Made by a program: the position numbers and the translations under genes. Positions 1 through 10,126 of a stretch of DNA of 64,000 bases are shown one piece after another (within the stretch, counting starts at the first letter, position 1; the number at the start of each line of letters is the position of its first letter). Source of the DNA: Nematopogon swammerdamellus (taxonomy: Eukaryota > Arthropoda > Insecta > Lepidoptera > Adelidae); NCBI GenBank assembly GCA_946902875.1, contig OX336358.1, positions 14,997,694 to 15,061,693 on the forward strand, given 5' to 3'. The notes below the pieces were generated by a model. It saw only the letters and a program-made list of their open reading frames with translations, made no database searches and was not told where the DNA came from.

Positions 1-80
1 TCAGTTCAGTGTAGTCCGTACGACCAAAAGTCAGCACTGCTATGGCACATATCATGGCCAATCATATCAGTTGGAGAAAA
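1..80 (+). mobile_element. Diverged SINE-A/B1 3' fragment
   Basis: Resembles the body-to-tail part of the SINE-A/B1 family: TTCAGTGTAG, then a degraded GCACTG..ATGGCAC stretch and a CATATCAGTT-A-rich end. It is cut by the window edge. Confidence 0.5.
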
Positions 81-121
81 TAAGTTATTTTTCGCCACGC
101 ATGCCATGTTTTTTTTTTATT

Positions 122-216
122 GATAGCGCGACATGTGGCATCGTTTCACATACAAGTAGGTGTCTAACGACGCCCATGGACATTCTGTGATGCCATGTGC
201 TACAAGTACTCATGTA
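122..216 (-). mobile_element. CR1/Jockey-like LINE 3' end fragment
   Basis: On the minus strand this matches the 3' end seen in the copies near 8870 and 33330: CCATGGGCGTCGTTAGACACC, then a short tail. It is truncated on its 5' side. Confidence 0.6.
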
Positions 217-262
217 AAATTAAAGCACAACACCGACCACCACGTTCAGCAATGTATTAGGA
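215..262 (-). mobile_element. SINE-B2 fragment
   Basis: AGCACAACACCGACCACCACG followed by AGCAATGTATTAGGA is the minus-strand version of the central part of SINE-B2. It abuts exon 2 of the left Osiris gene, in intron 2. Confidence 0.6.
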
Positions 263-277
263 TAAATAAAATATTAC

Positions 278-530
278 CTTCTTCTTCCAAAGCGCCGTCA
301 TCGATATAACTCTTAGGCATCCGCAGTTGCACAACGAAGTCGTCGAGGAAATCCTGAATATTGTCCACGATGCGGTCATCGATCTGGTTCTCTCTGACCT
401 TGGGGTCAGTCGCCAGCGGTTCGTAACTCCTGGAGGAGCGCGATGAACCTGTGTTCTTGAAGGTGATTCCATCTAAGGGAGTCAGCTCCCGGGCGCTTAC
501 GACATTTTCAGTATAGCTGAGTACTCGTTC
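278..530 (-). CDS. Left Osiris gene, exon 2
   Basis: 253 nt, entered at phase 0 after TTACAG and left at phase 1 before GTAATA. It encodes ERVLSYTENV through a ..ALEEE end. The matching exon of the right gene starts EKALRYVEGF and ends SLEEE, so the two align almost end to end. Confidence 0.85.
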
Positions 531-2075
531 CTGTAATGAGAAAAACATTTTATTAATCATTATAATTTAATCAATTTTATCGACAATTTAAGATAATCAT
601 TTTCATATGACCGTAATGAGTAAAACTTCATCAGCATCTAAAGGGCGTATCGGTACACTGCTGGACATATGCCTCTCCCGTGGTAAGCCACCACGCATTG
701 TCCGTTGTTGAAATCTAAAATAGCTTTTGCATTATTATATTATTATGACCAAATAAAAAACAATTTTGCGAAGTGAACTTATAAATAAAAAGAGTTTAAA
801 TAAATTACGTTTAAGGATATCGCAAATAGTGAATATTTATATGCATACTAATGAATACTATCCACTTAGCAAGATGTATTCGTATTTTGATTTCTAGAAC
901 ATTTGAAAATTGCTTAAATATTTTTAAATATTTAGAGTTAAAAAAATATTCTATTTTCACTGTATAAATTTATGTTTAAACATACGTTATTTCTATTTTA
1001 TTAATCAGAAAAGCTTGAGGCAAACGCACCAAATATTTTCTATTCATTAAATTGGTAAATATGTGACGCGTCGAGTATTTTGACATAATGAAATATGTTT
1101 ATATATTTTATTTTATATTTATATATTTGATTTATTATTTATTAAAACTTATTCATTCTAACCATTTCACAATTTAAACAAAAAATTGCTAAACAACACA
1201 ATATTTTTATCAAATAATCAATTAATAATCAATCAATCATTGTATTTAGGTTTTTTTATCTCCTAGCTCACGATTGAGAGCAAGTTCAAAAGTTGGCGGG
1301 CAAGGTGAATAGTTGGCGGGCAAGGTGAATGCAATCGTGTGGCCACAATAATCGCGATGTCATTTACTTGTAAAACTTGTTAGAGGAGTTACGGCTGGTT
1401 ACTGTTCGTTTTGTAACAGTTACGTCATTCTTATACGAGTATGTATGTTACTTTAATCGACATTTTGTTTGTTATAATTAAGATTTATTTTTATTTTTCA
1501 TTTTTCATTAATAAGTTAAAAATCACATTTGAATACGCTAGAAAGACCTGCCGATTAATATCGGAAATGTTTAGTTTTATTTCATCATATTTAAACTTCG
1601 AGATAAAATAAATAAAGTCCCGATTAGGGAATCAAATTTGTCGTATGAAAGTGTAATCAATTGTCATACTAGATAAGAAAGTTTTGTATGTGTCTTGTAC
1701 CAATTCGGCGTGACGAAATTAGTGAATGATTTATGAGACCGGCGGCGGCGCCTCTAAAAATTGTATCTTCGAAGCCTTTGAATCATACATCACTTTGAAG
1801 TCTGGCACAAAAGGTCACTCCGCTATAGGTGCACTGTTTTTAAACAACATTCTGCGTTTAAACCGTTCTTTTTTTTTTATCACACTCCACCCTCCCACCG
1901 GCGAACTTTTGTGCCACACTTCACTGTCACTTCACTGTCACTTCACCTTCAAGCAGAGGAAAAAATTCCCATCCAAGCAGTCCCTCAGTGTCCTCACGAA
2001 CTTAGTCAGGGGTTCCTCCTTGACAGGCAGCGCCGTGGCCGCCGCTATCAGCGATATTAGGAATAGGAGCTTCAT
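278..2075 (-). CDS. Osiris family protein, left gene (5' part only)
   Basis: The first two coding exons are present (1947-2075 and 278-530); the last exon(s) lie outside the window. Osiris proteins are insect-specific, secretory-pathway or endosomal membrane-associated proteins of cuticle-secreting epithelia. Seen here: a start methionine and signal peptide (MKLLFLISLIAAATA), the two-cysteine region (C33, C41) ending CLK, then an 84-residue segment with the dibasic and acidic pattern of the DUF1676 region. Splice sites are AAG|GTGAAG, ..TTACAG|GAA and GAAG|GTAATA, giving intron phases 0 and 1, the same as in the right-hand gene. The two genes are tandem paralogues on one strand, as expected for the Osiris cluster. 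Which numbered Osiris gene it is cannot be told by eye. The family call is firm; completeness depends on sequence before position 1. Confidence 0.85.
531..1946 (-). other. Left Osiris gene, intron 1
   Basis: A 1416-bp AT-rich intron bounded by GT (1945-1946) and AG (531-532). It holds a short LINE-like piece (about 640-700, CTGCTGGACATATGCCTCTCC, compare 6390) and a 20-bp direct repeat at 1291-1330. Nothing else is recognised. Confidence 0.75.
1291..1330. repeat. 20-bp perfect tandem duplication
   Basis: AGTTGGCGGGCAAGGTGAAT occurs twice back to back inside intron 1 of the left Osiris gene. Confidence 0.95.
1947..2075 (-). CDS. Left Osiris gene, exon 1 (start, signal peptide)
   Basis: 43 codons from ATG (2073-2075) to AAG before the donor GTGAAG. 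An upstream in-frame ATG at 2163-2165 exists, but it would place the hydrophobic signal peptide internally, so the downstream ATG is chosen. The next codons after the donor read to a stop at 1938. Confidence 0.85.
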
Positions 2076-2104
2076 TTTGCACCGCTGTTCCGTCCGAAAT
2101 CCAA

Positions 2105-2150
2105 GTCGCACAGTGAGCAGTCGAGGCCCGCTAGACAGTTTTATTTCTCG
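2105..2150 (-). promoter_or_regulatory. Possible core promoter of left Osiris gene
   Basis: On the minus strand an AATAAAA TATA-like box (2139-2145) lies about 28 nt before CTCACTGTG (2109-2117), which resembles an arthropod initiator. The start codon follows about 35 nt later. This is inferred from spacing only. Confidence 0.35.
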
Positions 2151-2429
2151 CCTCCCCACTACCAATTACCATACGGCACGCGGTGACAAAAGAGATGGCG
2201 GTTAAGAATTTTAGTAAATTCTCGCATATGTGTGCGAATGATTAAGAGTGTGTGTTTCGGAACGGTGTTCAGCTTTTTTTTTTGGAGGTCAGTTTGTTAG
2301 AAATCTCGACCCCGGTCTTGATCTTAGATGGCTAATTAAGCTGCGGTTATGTAGGCTGGGTGAGCGACAATTTTGTCTTATGACATACATAGTACGTACA
2401 TTGTTTCAACTGCAACTGTTTGTATGGCA

Positions 2430-2665
2430 CTATTGTTTATTGTTTAGTTAGCATCTATTGGCAGTACACTGCGCTCAGATCTGTCATATTTACATTGTAA
2501 CATTCCGCCAGTTCGATCATCACAGCGAAGAAGAACTGACAAGAAACTTCACTGGAAATTTTTTCAATGTCCACTTAGTCTATACAAAAATGTTTGCCAC
2601 AGCCTAGACACGCATGTGCTGATTTGTGACATGCAGCAATTCATGACAAAGTGAAAACATTTTTA
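2430..2665 (+). repeat. Dispersed repeat, copy 1
   Basis: About 235 bp (landmark ACATTCCGCCAGTTCGATCA) also present in inverse orientation at about 40825-41065, with weaker relatives near 7870-7935 and 46680-46755. It is probably a transposon fragment; the class is not recognised. Confidence 0.7.
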
Positions 2666-2971
2666 CTATGAAATTGTATGGACTACTGGTTTCTGTCACA
2701 AACCACCACATGTCGTTATCGCATAACTAATTAATTACATTCATATCGCATCATTAATTATATTTATTTATCATGTGATTCTGACAGCTTCTGAAGTATA
2801 TAGGTATTATGTAAAAAGTTCGGTGTATAGTGCCATCGTCAATTTTGATAAGACTTTTATCAAGTCATTATTTGATTTTGTTAGTAAGCAAGTAACATAC
2901 TACAATGTAGTATAAAATGTCGAGGGTAAAAAAAAAAATAGATACACAAGTACCCATTGTCTTAGAGTTAG

Positions 2972-3592
2972 TAGTAAACTGTTTGTATGGCACTGCAACT
3001 GCAACTGTTTGTATGGCACTGCAACTTCAACTGTTTGTATGACACTGCGACTGTAACTGTTTGTATGCACTGCAACTTCAACTGTTTGTATGGCACTGCA
3101 ACTGCAACTGTTTGTATGGCACTGCAACTGCAACTGTTTGTATGGCACTGCAACTGCAACTGTTTGTATGACACTGCAACTTCAACTGTTTGTATGGCAC
3201 TGCAACTGTAACTGTTTGTATGGCACTGCAACTGCAACTGTTTGTATGGTACTGCAACTGTTTGTATAACACTTCAACAGTTTGTATGGCACAGCAACTG
3301 GAACTGTTTGTATGACACTGCAACTGTAACTGTTTGTATGGCACTGCAACTTCAACTGTTTGTATGGAACTGCAACTGCAACTGTTTGTATGGCATTGCA
3401 ACTTCAACTGGTTGTATGGAAGTGCAACTTAAACTGTTTGTATGGCCCTGCAACTTCAACTGTTTGTATGGAACTGCAACTTCAACTGTTTGTATGGCAC
3501 TGCAACTTCAACTGTTTGTACGACACTGCAACTTCAACTGTGCGTACCGCACTGCAACTTCAACTGTTCGTACCGCACTGCAAGAACTGTAA
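2972..3592. repeat. 26-bp minisatellite
   Basis: About 24 copies of a 26-bp unit (TGTTTGTATGGCACTGCAAC plus TGCAAC or TTCAAC). Some units are shortened, and the right end drifts to TGCGTACCGCACTGCAAC. A lone unit-like piece lies at 2403-2432. The frames that stay open across it are a by-product of the repeat. Confidence 0.95.
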
Positions 3593-3679
3593 TTCAGTTC
3601 TGTAACATGAAATTGTCATTTAAATGTCGTACTATCTCAGTAATGATGATGTTAGTTTATCATACCTTGATGAAATAGG

Positions 3680-3842
3680 TGCCATGTCAGTGCTTCCGTT
3701 TGGCCCTGCCGGCACCACGTTTAGCAATGTATTACGACAAGAAAACTATCAAGCAGCAAGTAAGGCACGAAGACCCACCTGCTGCACGACTCGGTGGAAG
3801 GACCGTGCCAAGGTGAAAGGTCGCTAACATGTCGCCCTTATC
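3680..3842 (-). mobile_element. SINE tail fragment plus SINE-B2 fragment
   Basis: 3680-3712 resembles the inverse SINE-A tail (GTGCCATGTCAGTGCTTCC). 3713-3842 is an inverse SINE-B2 3' half (CACCACGTTTAGCAATGTA through CGTGCCAAGGTGAAAGG). The junction suggests a nested or chimeric copy. Confidence 0.7.
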
Positions 3843-4057
3843 GTAAGGACAATATTCCGTGCATTAGGGCCTTATCCAAACGTTCACACAGTTCAGGGAA
3901 TTCACACGTTCTGACACACAGAATTGATGCCAGTCAAATATAAATGCAATATAATTAAAAAGTATACATGAATACATATGAAATACAGTTAATATAAAAT
4001 ATAGAACATATATACATATACATAAATAGTAAATATTTGTCACTTATTTCCTTACAA

Positions 4058-4459
4058 GCGGCGGGTGGCCGAGTGGTTTGGACATAGGCTTCTCATGCGA
4101 GAGGTCCGAGGTTCGAATCCGGTCGGCGTGTACCAATGAGTTTTTTCTGAGGAAAAAATTTACGTGCATACCTACATCTGCTGCTTCACCATTCGGAACC
4201 GGTGTAAAACTGTAGGTCTCTTCCCTTGCCCCTTACTAGGTGGTAGGCTCAAATTGTAGCCGACTGGGTTGGTACCACCGTACTGGATGTAAGATGGCCG
4301 CATAGCAGCTTCGGCTGTGTTCTCCTCTAGTCCAGTATAGCCAGGAATCCAGAGAAGTCTCCGGTATGGCACCTACCTTCTCGGAGGTGATATTGGCTGG
4401 TCGGAGCATGCGCTTTGGCCCCTCCGACTCAGCAACCCATACCGGATAACATAAAAAAA
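4058..4459 (+). mobile_element. SINE-C, full length
   Basis: The head looks like a tRNA(Ser/Leu): TGGCCGAGTGG is an A box and GGTTCGAATCC a B box. It is followed by a body (ACTAGGTGGTAGGCTC, GTTGGTACCACCG, CCAGTATAGCC), a tail CACCCATACCGGATAACAT and poly(A). RNA polymerase III transcription is inferred from the A and B boxes. It is not a functional tRNA gene, because the same head recurs in several SINE-C copies, each joined to the same body. Confidence 0.85.
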
Positions 4460-4546
4460 AATCCCTTAGTCGCCTTTTACGACTTGCACGGGGAGACATG
4501 CAGTGGGGCTATTATTTTCATGTGCCGGCCCCACACCACATGGTAC
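4460..4546 (-). mobile_element. Solo B head, inverted
   Basis: Minus-strand B head (TCCCTTAGTCGCC through GGCCCCACACC). It forms an inverted repeat with the B head at 4568-4655, about 22 bp away. Confidence 0.75.
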
Positions 4547-4567
4547 ATTGTAATATATTGTCGTATT

Positions 4568-5229
4568 TTGTACCGTGTGGGGCCGGCACATGAATAGCCC
4601 CACTGCATCTCTCCCCGTGTATGTCGTAAAAGGCTACTAAGGGATTATATCCCTTCTTATATTACTAGGTGGTAGGGTTTAACCCAAGTACCGTGTGGGG
4701 CCGGTACTTAAAAAGAATAGCCCCACTGCATCTCTCCCCGTGCATGTCGTATGAGGCGACTAAGGGATAATGACAAGACACTGCGCTAAAGGGCGACAGG
4801 TTAGCCACTTCTCAGCTTGGCGCAGTCATTCCACCTAGTCACGCAGCATGTGGGTTCTTCTTGCCTTACTTGCTGCATGATAGTTGTCTTGTCCGTATAC
4901 TGTGCTAAACGTGGTGGTCGGTGTTGTGCTGTAATTTATCAGAGTCCTTATGGCACAAGACCGATTACTCTGCTTACCCTGATTGTCGGGATACAGCGTG
5001 TGTTATGTAGGTATGTATGTAGGGTTTAACCCGCCCGGGTTGGTACCACCGAACTGAATGAAAGGTCGGTCGAAACGGCTATGTAATAGTTTGTGTTTTC
5101 CGTCCAGTTCAGTGTAGCCGGCACGACCGAAGGGAAGCACTGACGTGGCTCCAAGTTCGCCCGGTGTTATGGGCTGACATCACGGATGTTTTAGGTGTTG
5201 TAGCCAATCGCGTCGGTTTCCATAAAAAA
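4568..5229 (+). mobile_element. SINE-B1 interrupted by a SINE-B2
   Basis: B head at 4568-4655, SINE-A-type body start to 4685, then a nested SINE-B2, then body and tail 5019-5229 ending TTTCCATAAAAAAAAA. The nested insertion proves that this B1 copy is the older of the two. Confidence 0.9.
4686..5018 (+). mobile_element. SINE-B2, full length with target-site duplication
   Basis: A 333-bp element flanked by a perfect 14-bp direct repeat, GTAGGGTTTAACCC (4672-4685 and 5019-5032). It starts AAGTACCGTGTGG and ends in a short TATG-type tail. These junctions define the element's ends. Confidence 0.92.
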
Positions 5230-5251
5230 AAATCCATGCATAAGGGCTTTA

Positions 5252-5337
5252 TCCTTATCCCTTAGTCGCCTTTTACGACATGCACGGGGAGAGATGCAGT
5301 GGTGCTATTCGTTTCATATGCCGGCCCCGCACCAAAT
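5252..5337 (-). mobile_element. Solo B head, inverted
   Basis: Minus-strand B head directly after the poly(A) of the preceding B1, separated by about 20 bp. Same arrangement as at 4460-4546. Confidence 0.7.
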
Positions 5338-5772
5338 GGTGCATTATAATATTTATAATATATTGTTGTAATACATTGTAATGTCTATTGTTACTGAAAA
5401 CTGACGCGAGCTCACTCCTACCTACCCGACTCTTAATTTGTAAGTAATTAGGTGAAAGACTTAGAGAGGAAAAGTACAAGACAATGCGATTATTACATAC
5501 CTTTTTATATAGACCGAGAGAACTGTGTCACGAAAGTTTACATTGAAAGTTACCTACAATTCTTATCAGCGTTGGAAATTAACAAAAAGACATGCGATGG
5601 GAAACGCAGTGTTTGATTTCGTTTGATCACTTTCTTCGTTATTTTTAATTATTAATTATGTTTTTATTTTAATAATGTTTATTAAGAAAATTAAGAGTGG
5701 TACTAAATACTTAAACTTCACTAGGTATCAATCTACTTTCAGATATTTTTTATGCAAACCAATTTTTTTGTT

Positions 5773-5966
5773 TATGGAAACTGACACGGTTGGCTACATC
5801 ACCTACTACATCCGTGATGTCAGCCCATAACACCGGGTGAACTAGGTGCCATGTCAATGCTTCCCTTCATTTCATGTCGTCGGCTACACTGAACTGGACG
5901 GAAAACACGAACTATTTGTTTCGACCGACGACGTTTCATTCAGTGTGCTGGTACCAAACAACAGGG
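5773..5966 (-). mobile_element. SINE-A/B1 body and tail
   Basis: Starts ATGGAAACTGACACGGTTGG (inverse tail) and runs through the TGAACTGGACGGAAAACACG body to a degraded GGTACCA. The head is missing. Confidence 0.8.
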
Positions 5967-6262
5967 GTGGCTGTGTCGAGGGACCAATGGTACAGTCGAC
6001 AGAGCCAAAAACCCCTCTCCTCGCGAGAGCGCGCTCAGTGGCCAGGTGCCATGCCAGCAAATTTGCTGACTGTTGCTACGCTGTCTAGCCCGTTGATACG
6101 ACGTTTGAAGACAAGCAGGTTAAAGGATTCGGGAAACACACTCGCCGGAAGACAGTTTCAGACCCTTAGCGGTGCGGCAAAGAAACGATTTTGAGAACAG
6201 ATGGGTTCTCAAAAACTCTTCTGGCTTCTCTGACCCAGACACCCATACCGGATTACATAAAA
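5966..6262 (-). mobile_element. Repeat family D copy
   Basis: Landmark GTCTAGCCCGTTGATACGACG, shared with 21752-21945. Its ends form a short inverted repeat (GGGTGGCTGTGTC against GACCCAGACACCC). The right edge has the same CCATACCGGATTACATAAA tail as SINE-C. The class is uncertain. Confidence 0.6.
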
Positions 6263-6291
6263 AAAAAATATCATCCATACTAATAATAAAT

Positions 6292-6361
6292 CTGTAAGGG
6301 ATGGTCACTGACTGAGTAAGTCACTTTGTTTTATGAGATACTGCGTTTGTAGACTCTATGT
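6292..6361 (-). repeat. Copy of the repeat targeted by the composite SINE at 29774
   Basis: Inverse of CATAGAGTCTACAAACGCAG plus TATCTCATAAAAC. At 29740-30300 the same sequence is split by a SINE, so this copy shows the empty site. Confidence 0.75.
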
Positions 6362-6379
6362 TAAACCTGTCAGTCAGTC

Positions 6380-6545
6380 AGTCAGCGTGTAAGCGTCCAC
6401 TGCTGGACATACGCCTCTCCAATTTTCCTCCAGTCCTCCCGGCCTTCAGCGATATGGAACCACTGCTTTCCGCCGACGTACTTGATGTCGTCGTCCCACC
6501 TGGCGGGTGGTCTTCCCACACTCCGTTTTCCTGTCCACTATGTTA
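6380..6545 (-). pseudogene. LINE pol C-terminal fragment
   Basis: The minus strand reads GRPPARWDDDI, then WRKIGEAYVQQWT, the usual C-terminal end of a lepidopteran LINE endonuclease-reverse transcriptase. Only the last 50 or so codons remain. Confidence 0.7.
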
Positions 6546-6949
6546 AACCTGACACCTGACAAAAGGTATCATGGGTCAAAACCTTGCAAATGACCCAACT
6601 TAACTACAAAAAAAATTTGTCGGTCGATGTGCCGAACACGCTTTGATTAATAATCAGCTAATTTGGAAAGACAACGCCTTTGGAATCATCATAAAGCCAC
6701 TTTCGCTATCTCTCACAGGTGTCAGCTATTGTCAGACGCCACAACCGTCTGCAGTTGTATTTTTTTTTCTACAGGTGTTAATCGGAACATAAGGTGCCAG
6801 GTGTGAATTGCAAAATGAGGTGTGAAAATCGCGCACCAGAAAGGATATGCTGTCACGAATTTCTTCTCCGGCGTTGCGTAATGTTTTGTCAAGTGACTAA
6901 TGTTATATTCGCAATAAAGAATCACTTTCTTAGTTTTTTTTACTTAATC

Positions 6950-7292
6950 CAATATCACCTCTGAGAAGGTAGGTGCCATACCGGAGACTTCCATGGATTG
7001 CTGGCTATACTGGACTAGAGGGAACTCAACCGAGGCTGCTATGCTGCCATCTTACATCCAGTTCGGTGGTACCAACGCAGTCGGCTACAATTTGAGACTA
7101 ACACCTAGTAAGGGGCAAGGGAAGGGAGGGACCTACAGTTTTACACCGGTTCCGAACGGTGAAGCAGCAGGTGTAGGTATGCACGTAAATTTTTTCGTCA
7201 GAAAAAACTCATTGGTACACGCCGACCGGATTAGAACCTCGGACCTCTCGCATGAGAAGCCGATGCCCAAACCACTCGGCCACCCGCAACTT
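6950..7292 (-). mobile_element. SINE-C, 3'-truncated
   Basis: Inverse SINE-C from the tail (ACCTCTGAGAAGGTAGG) through the body to the tRNA-like head (CCACTCGGCCACCCG). Confidence 0.85.
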
Positions 7293-7302
7293 ATTTATTT
7301 TT

Positions 7303-7626
7303 ACATATGACACGCTGTATCCCAACAAACGGAGTAAGCAGAGTAGTCGGTGTTCTGCTGCAAGTACTCTTGTAAATTACAGCACAACACCGACCACCAC
7401 GTTTAGTAAAGTATTAGGACAAGGTAACTATCAAGCAGCAAGTAAGGCACGAAGACTCACCTGCTGCATGACTCGGTGGAAGGACCGCGCCAAGGTGAGA
7501 GGTGGCTAGCATGTCGCCCATATGCACGGGGCGTCTTGTCTTTATCCCTTAGTCGTCTTTTACGAACAGCACGGGGAGAGATGCAGTGGGGCTATTCTTT
7601 TTAAGTACACACCCTACACGGTACTT
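7303..7626 (-). mobile_element. SINE-B2, near full length
   Basis: Inverse copy from ACACGCTGTATCCC to the B head ending CACACGGTACTT-like sequence. It keeps the AGCACAACACCGACC stem. Confidence 0.85.
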
Positions 7627-8167
7627 TTGTGAAGTGGAAAAATATTTTTGGCCACAGATTGGCGAGTTTTTTTGTATTAAAACCAAAGTCGACAGCGTAA
7701 TTTTTTTTTCAAATCTTCTTCCTCTTCGGTGTTATCCGAACTGAATAGAACAATTTTTTGTATTCAGTGCGAAGTTCGAGTGCCATAAGAATGCATACTC
7801 AATAAGCAATAACCATAACAAATTGTTGTTTATTGTATAACTTCATCCATAGGTAGGTAAACCACGCTTGGAAGTGTCGAAAATTCCGCCAGTTCTAAAT
7901 TCAATTCGAAGAAGAACTGACAAACAAACTTCGCAAGTCACAATATTTTGTTAGTAGCTTATAAGTATTGTATTATAGTAACTTACAATTAATTAACCCA
8001 TACTACCGCTCATAAGAACATTAAATTACAGCATAAACATGGATACTGAGGAATCTGACCACTCTGCCTATTTACATTACCTATATCTGGTGTGTAGTGC
8101 CATCGTCATGAAGTCAAATCAACAAAAACATTGTAAAAGCAAAAAAAAAACAAAGAAATGTTATACT

Positions 8168-8445
8168 CAGGGGAATACTCGGAAGAGTTCTTTGACTCAA
8201 TCCCGCCGTCCCCTTTGCACCTCCGCACAACGTGCACTGGGTAGAGAATGCATGCTTCTACGCTGGACTTACCACGGATGCGTACCAATCGGTTCTGCAG
8301 ACCTTTCCTCCACAGCACTGGTAAACTATAGAACGCTCTCCCTGCCCACATATTTCCTCCCAAGTATAGTGTCGGGTCCTTCAAGAGAGGCGTGAATAGC
8401 TGTCGAGCCGGCATGGCATTCGCAATCCACGCGTACAACCAAATA
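8168..8445 (+). pseudogene. CR1/Jockey-like LINE 3' end, copy 1
   Basis: Coding remnants on the plus strand (IPPSPLHLRTTCTG-like, then RTNRF) and the RGVNxxL-type pol end, degraded by frameshifts. It is followed directly by a second, better-kept copy. Confidence 0.7.
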
Positions 8446-8960
8446 CCGCGACAAAATACCAGCTTGCGCCTCTGGACTCAATCCAGCGTCGAGCCGTGCG
8501 ACTAGTGGGTGACCCCGAAGTGTCCTGCGATCTAGAACCACTGCAACACCGTAGGGATGTCGGCTCCCTAAGTATGTTCTATCGCTTATTCCATGGGGAG
8601 TGCTCAGAGGAGCTGTTTAATGCGATCCCGCCGTCCCCTTTCCACCTTCGCACCACGCGCACTGGGCAGGGATTGCATCCCAACACGCTGGACTTACCGC
8701 GGATGCGTACCAATCGATTCTGCAGATCTTTCCTCTACAGAACCGGTAAACTCTGGAACGCTCTCCCTGACCATATATTTCCCCTCAAGTACAGTCTCGG
8801 GTCCCTCAAGAGGGGCGTGAATGGGCACCTGTCAGGCCGGCATGGCATTCGCAACCACCGCATACGACCGAATGTCCATGGGCGTCGTTAGACACCTTAT
8901 GGGTCATACCATCACATGTTATCACGCCATACGTCGCGCTGTCAATAAAAAAAAAACACC
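8446..8960 (+). pseudogene. CR1/Jockey-like LINE reverse transcriptase C-terminus
   Basis: An open frame at 8496-8891 encodes the C-terminal end of a non-LTR pol: RRDVGSLSMFYRLFHGECSEE, then IPPSPFHLRTT, RTNRFCRSFLYRTGKLWNALP and a VHGRR stop. The catalytic reverse transcriptase motifs lie upstream and are absent, so this is a 5'-truncated dead copy. It ends with the family 3' UTR and a short A tract. Confidence 0.8.
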
Positions 8961-9012
8961 GAATGTCGAATGGGTGTCTTTAGAGACCTTATGGGTGGCC
9001 TGGCGCCAAATG
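8958..9012 (+). mobile_element. Extra CR1-like 3' fragment
   Basis: CGAATGTCGAATGGGTGTC, then ACCTTATGGGTGGCC, repeats the 3' end of the LINE copy just before it. Confidence 0.6.
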
Positions 9013-9089
9013 TCTTGCTTTCAAATTCAAATTTCAAACTTATTTATTTTTCAAATCCCTTACATATACAATACACAAACATTTTTTTA

Positions 9090-9335
9090 TGTGTCATTAA
9101 GATACATACATACATATCACACACGCGGAATCCCGACAATCGGGGTAAGCAGAGTAATTGGTGTTGTGCTGCAAGAACTCTGCTCAATTACAGCACAACA
9201 CCGACCACCACGTTTCGCAAAGTATTCGAACAAGATTAAATCGATCAAGCAGCAAGTAAGGCACGAAGACCCACCTGCTGCATGACTCGGTGGAACTACC
9301 GTGCTAAGGTGAGGGGTAGCGATCCTTTCGCCCTT
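9090..9335 (-). mobile_element. SINE-B2, head missing
   Basis: Inverse copy starting in a TACATACATACATA tail and running to CCTTTCGCCCTTTA. It lacks the B head and is followed at once by SINE-C. Confidence 0.85.
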
Positions 9336-9344
9336 TATTTTTTA

Positions 9345-9746
9345 TTTTTTTTATGTAATCCGGTATGGGTGGCTGTGTCGGAGGGGCCAAAGCGCATGCT
9401 CCGACCAGTCAATACCACCTCCGAGAAGGTAGGTGCCATACCGGAGACTTCCCTGGATTGCTGGCTATACTGGACTAGAGGAGAACACAGCCGAGGCTGC
9501 TATGCGGCCATCTTACATCCAGTACGGTGGTACCAACCCAGTCGGCTACAATTTGAGCCTACCACCTAGTAAGGGGCAAGGGAAGGGACCTAAAGTTTTA
9601 CACCGGTTCCGAACGGTGAAGCAGCAGGTGTAGGTATGCACGTTTTTTGTCAGAAAAAACTCATTGGTACACGCCGACGGGATTCGAACCGCGGACCTCT
9701 CGCATGAGAAGCCGATGCCCAAACCACTCGGCCACCCGCCGCTTAT
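9345..9746 (-). mobile_element. SINE-C, full length
   Basis: Inverse full copy from TTTTTTATGTAATCCGG to the tRNA-like head ending CCACCCGCCGC. One of the best-preserved copies. Confidence 0.88.
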
Positions 9747-10126
9747 GCTTAGCATAGCATATAGATGTGGATTGAAAAAAATGTGTAGGCGCAACATGTG
9801 CCACTGACATTTCAGTGCCGCTGATTTGAAGCCTAATCTTGAAAGTACCTAACTAAAAACCAAAAGTGACGACAATGTGAGTGAAAGGTAAGTAGTAAAG
9901 AAAGAAAAGATAGGCGAAGTGTTAAAAAGATGAATGAATAGTGTTGAATAATGCTGTGTTGTGTGAAGGTAGTAGGTGTGAGTATTTATTAAATTAGTTA
10001 ATAAAATTATTAGCTTTAGTGGTTGATGGTCTTCTGTGAGAATGTAATTTTTTATAATATTTTTGAAGGATAGTTCCTTAAAAAAAAATTGGTTGTCTGT
10101 AAAGTCGGTTTACGGACGATAGTTTT
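9747..10126. other. Unassigned AT-rich stretch
   Basis: No coding, repeat or RNA signal was recognised between the SINE-C and the inverted-repeat element that follows. Confidence 0.5.

Noticed and set aside
1726..2205. 159-codon plus-strand frame
   Set aside because: Lies opposite exon 1 of the left Osiris gene; a shadow of that coding sequence and its flank.
2968..3592. Overlapping repeat-protein frames
   Set aside because: A 26-bp minisatellite stays open in all frames; no start or splice context.
4062..4137. tRNA(Ser/Leu)-like gene
   Set aside because: A and B boxes are good, but the same sequence heads every SINE-C copy and runs straight into a SINE body.
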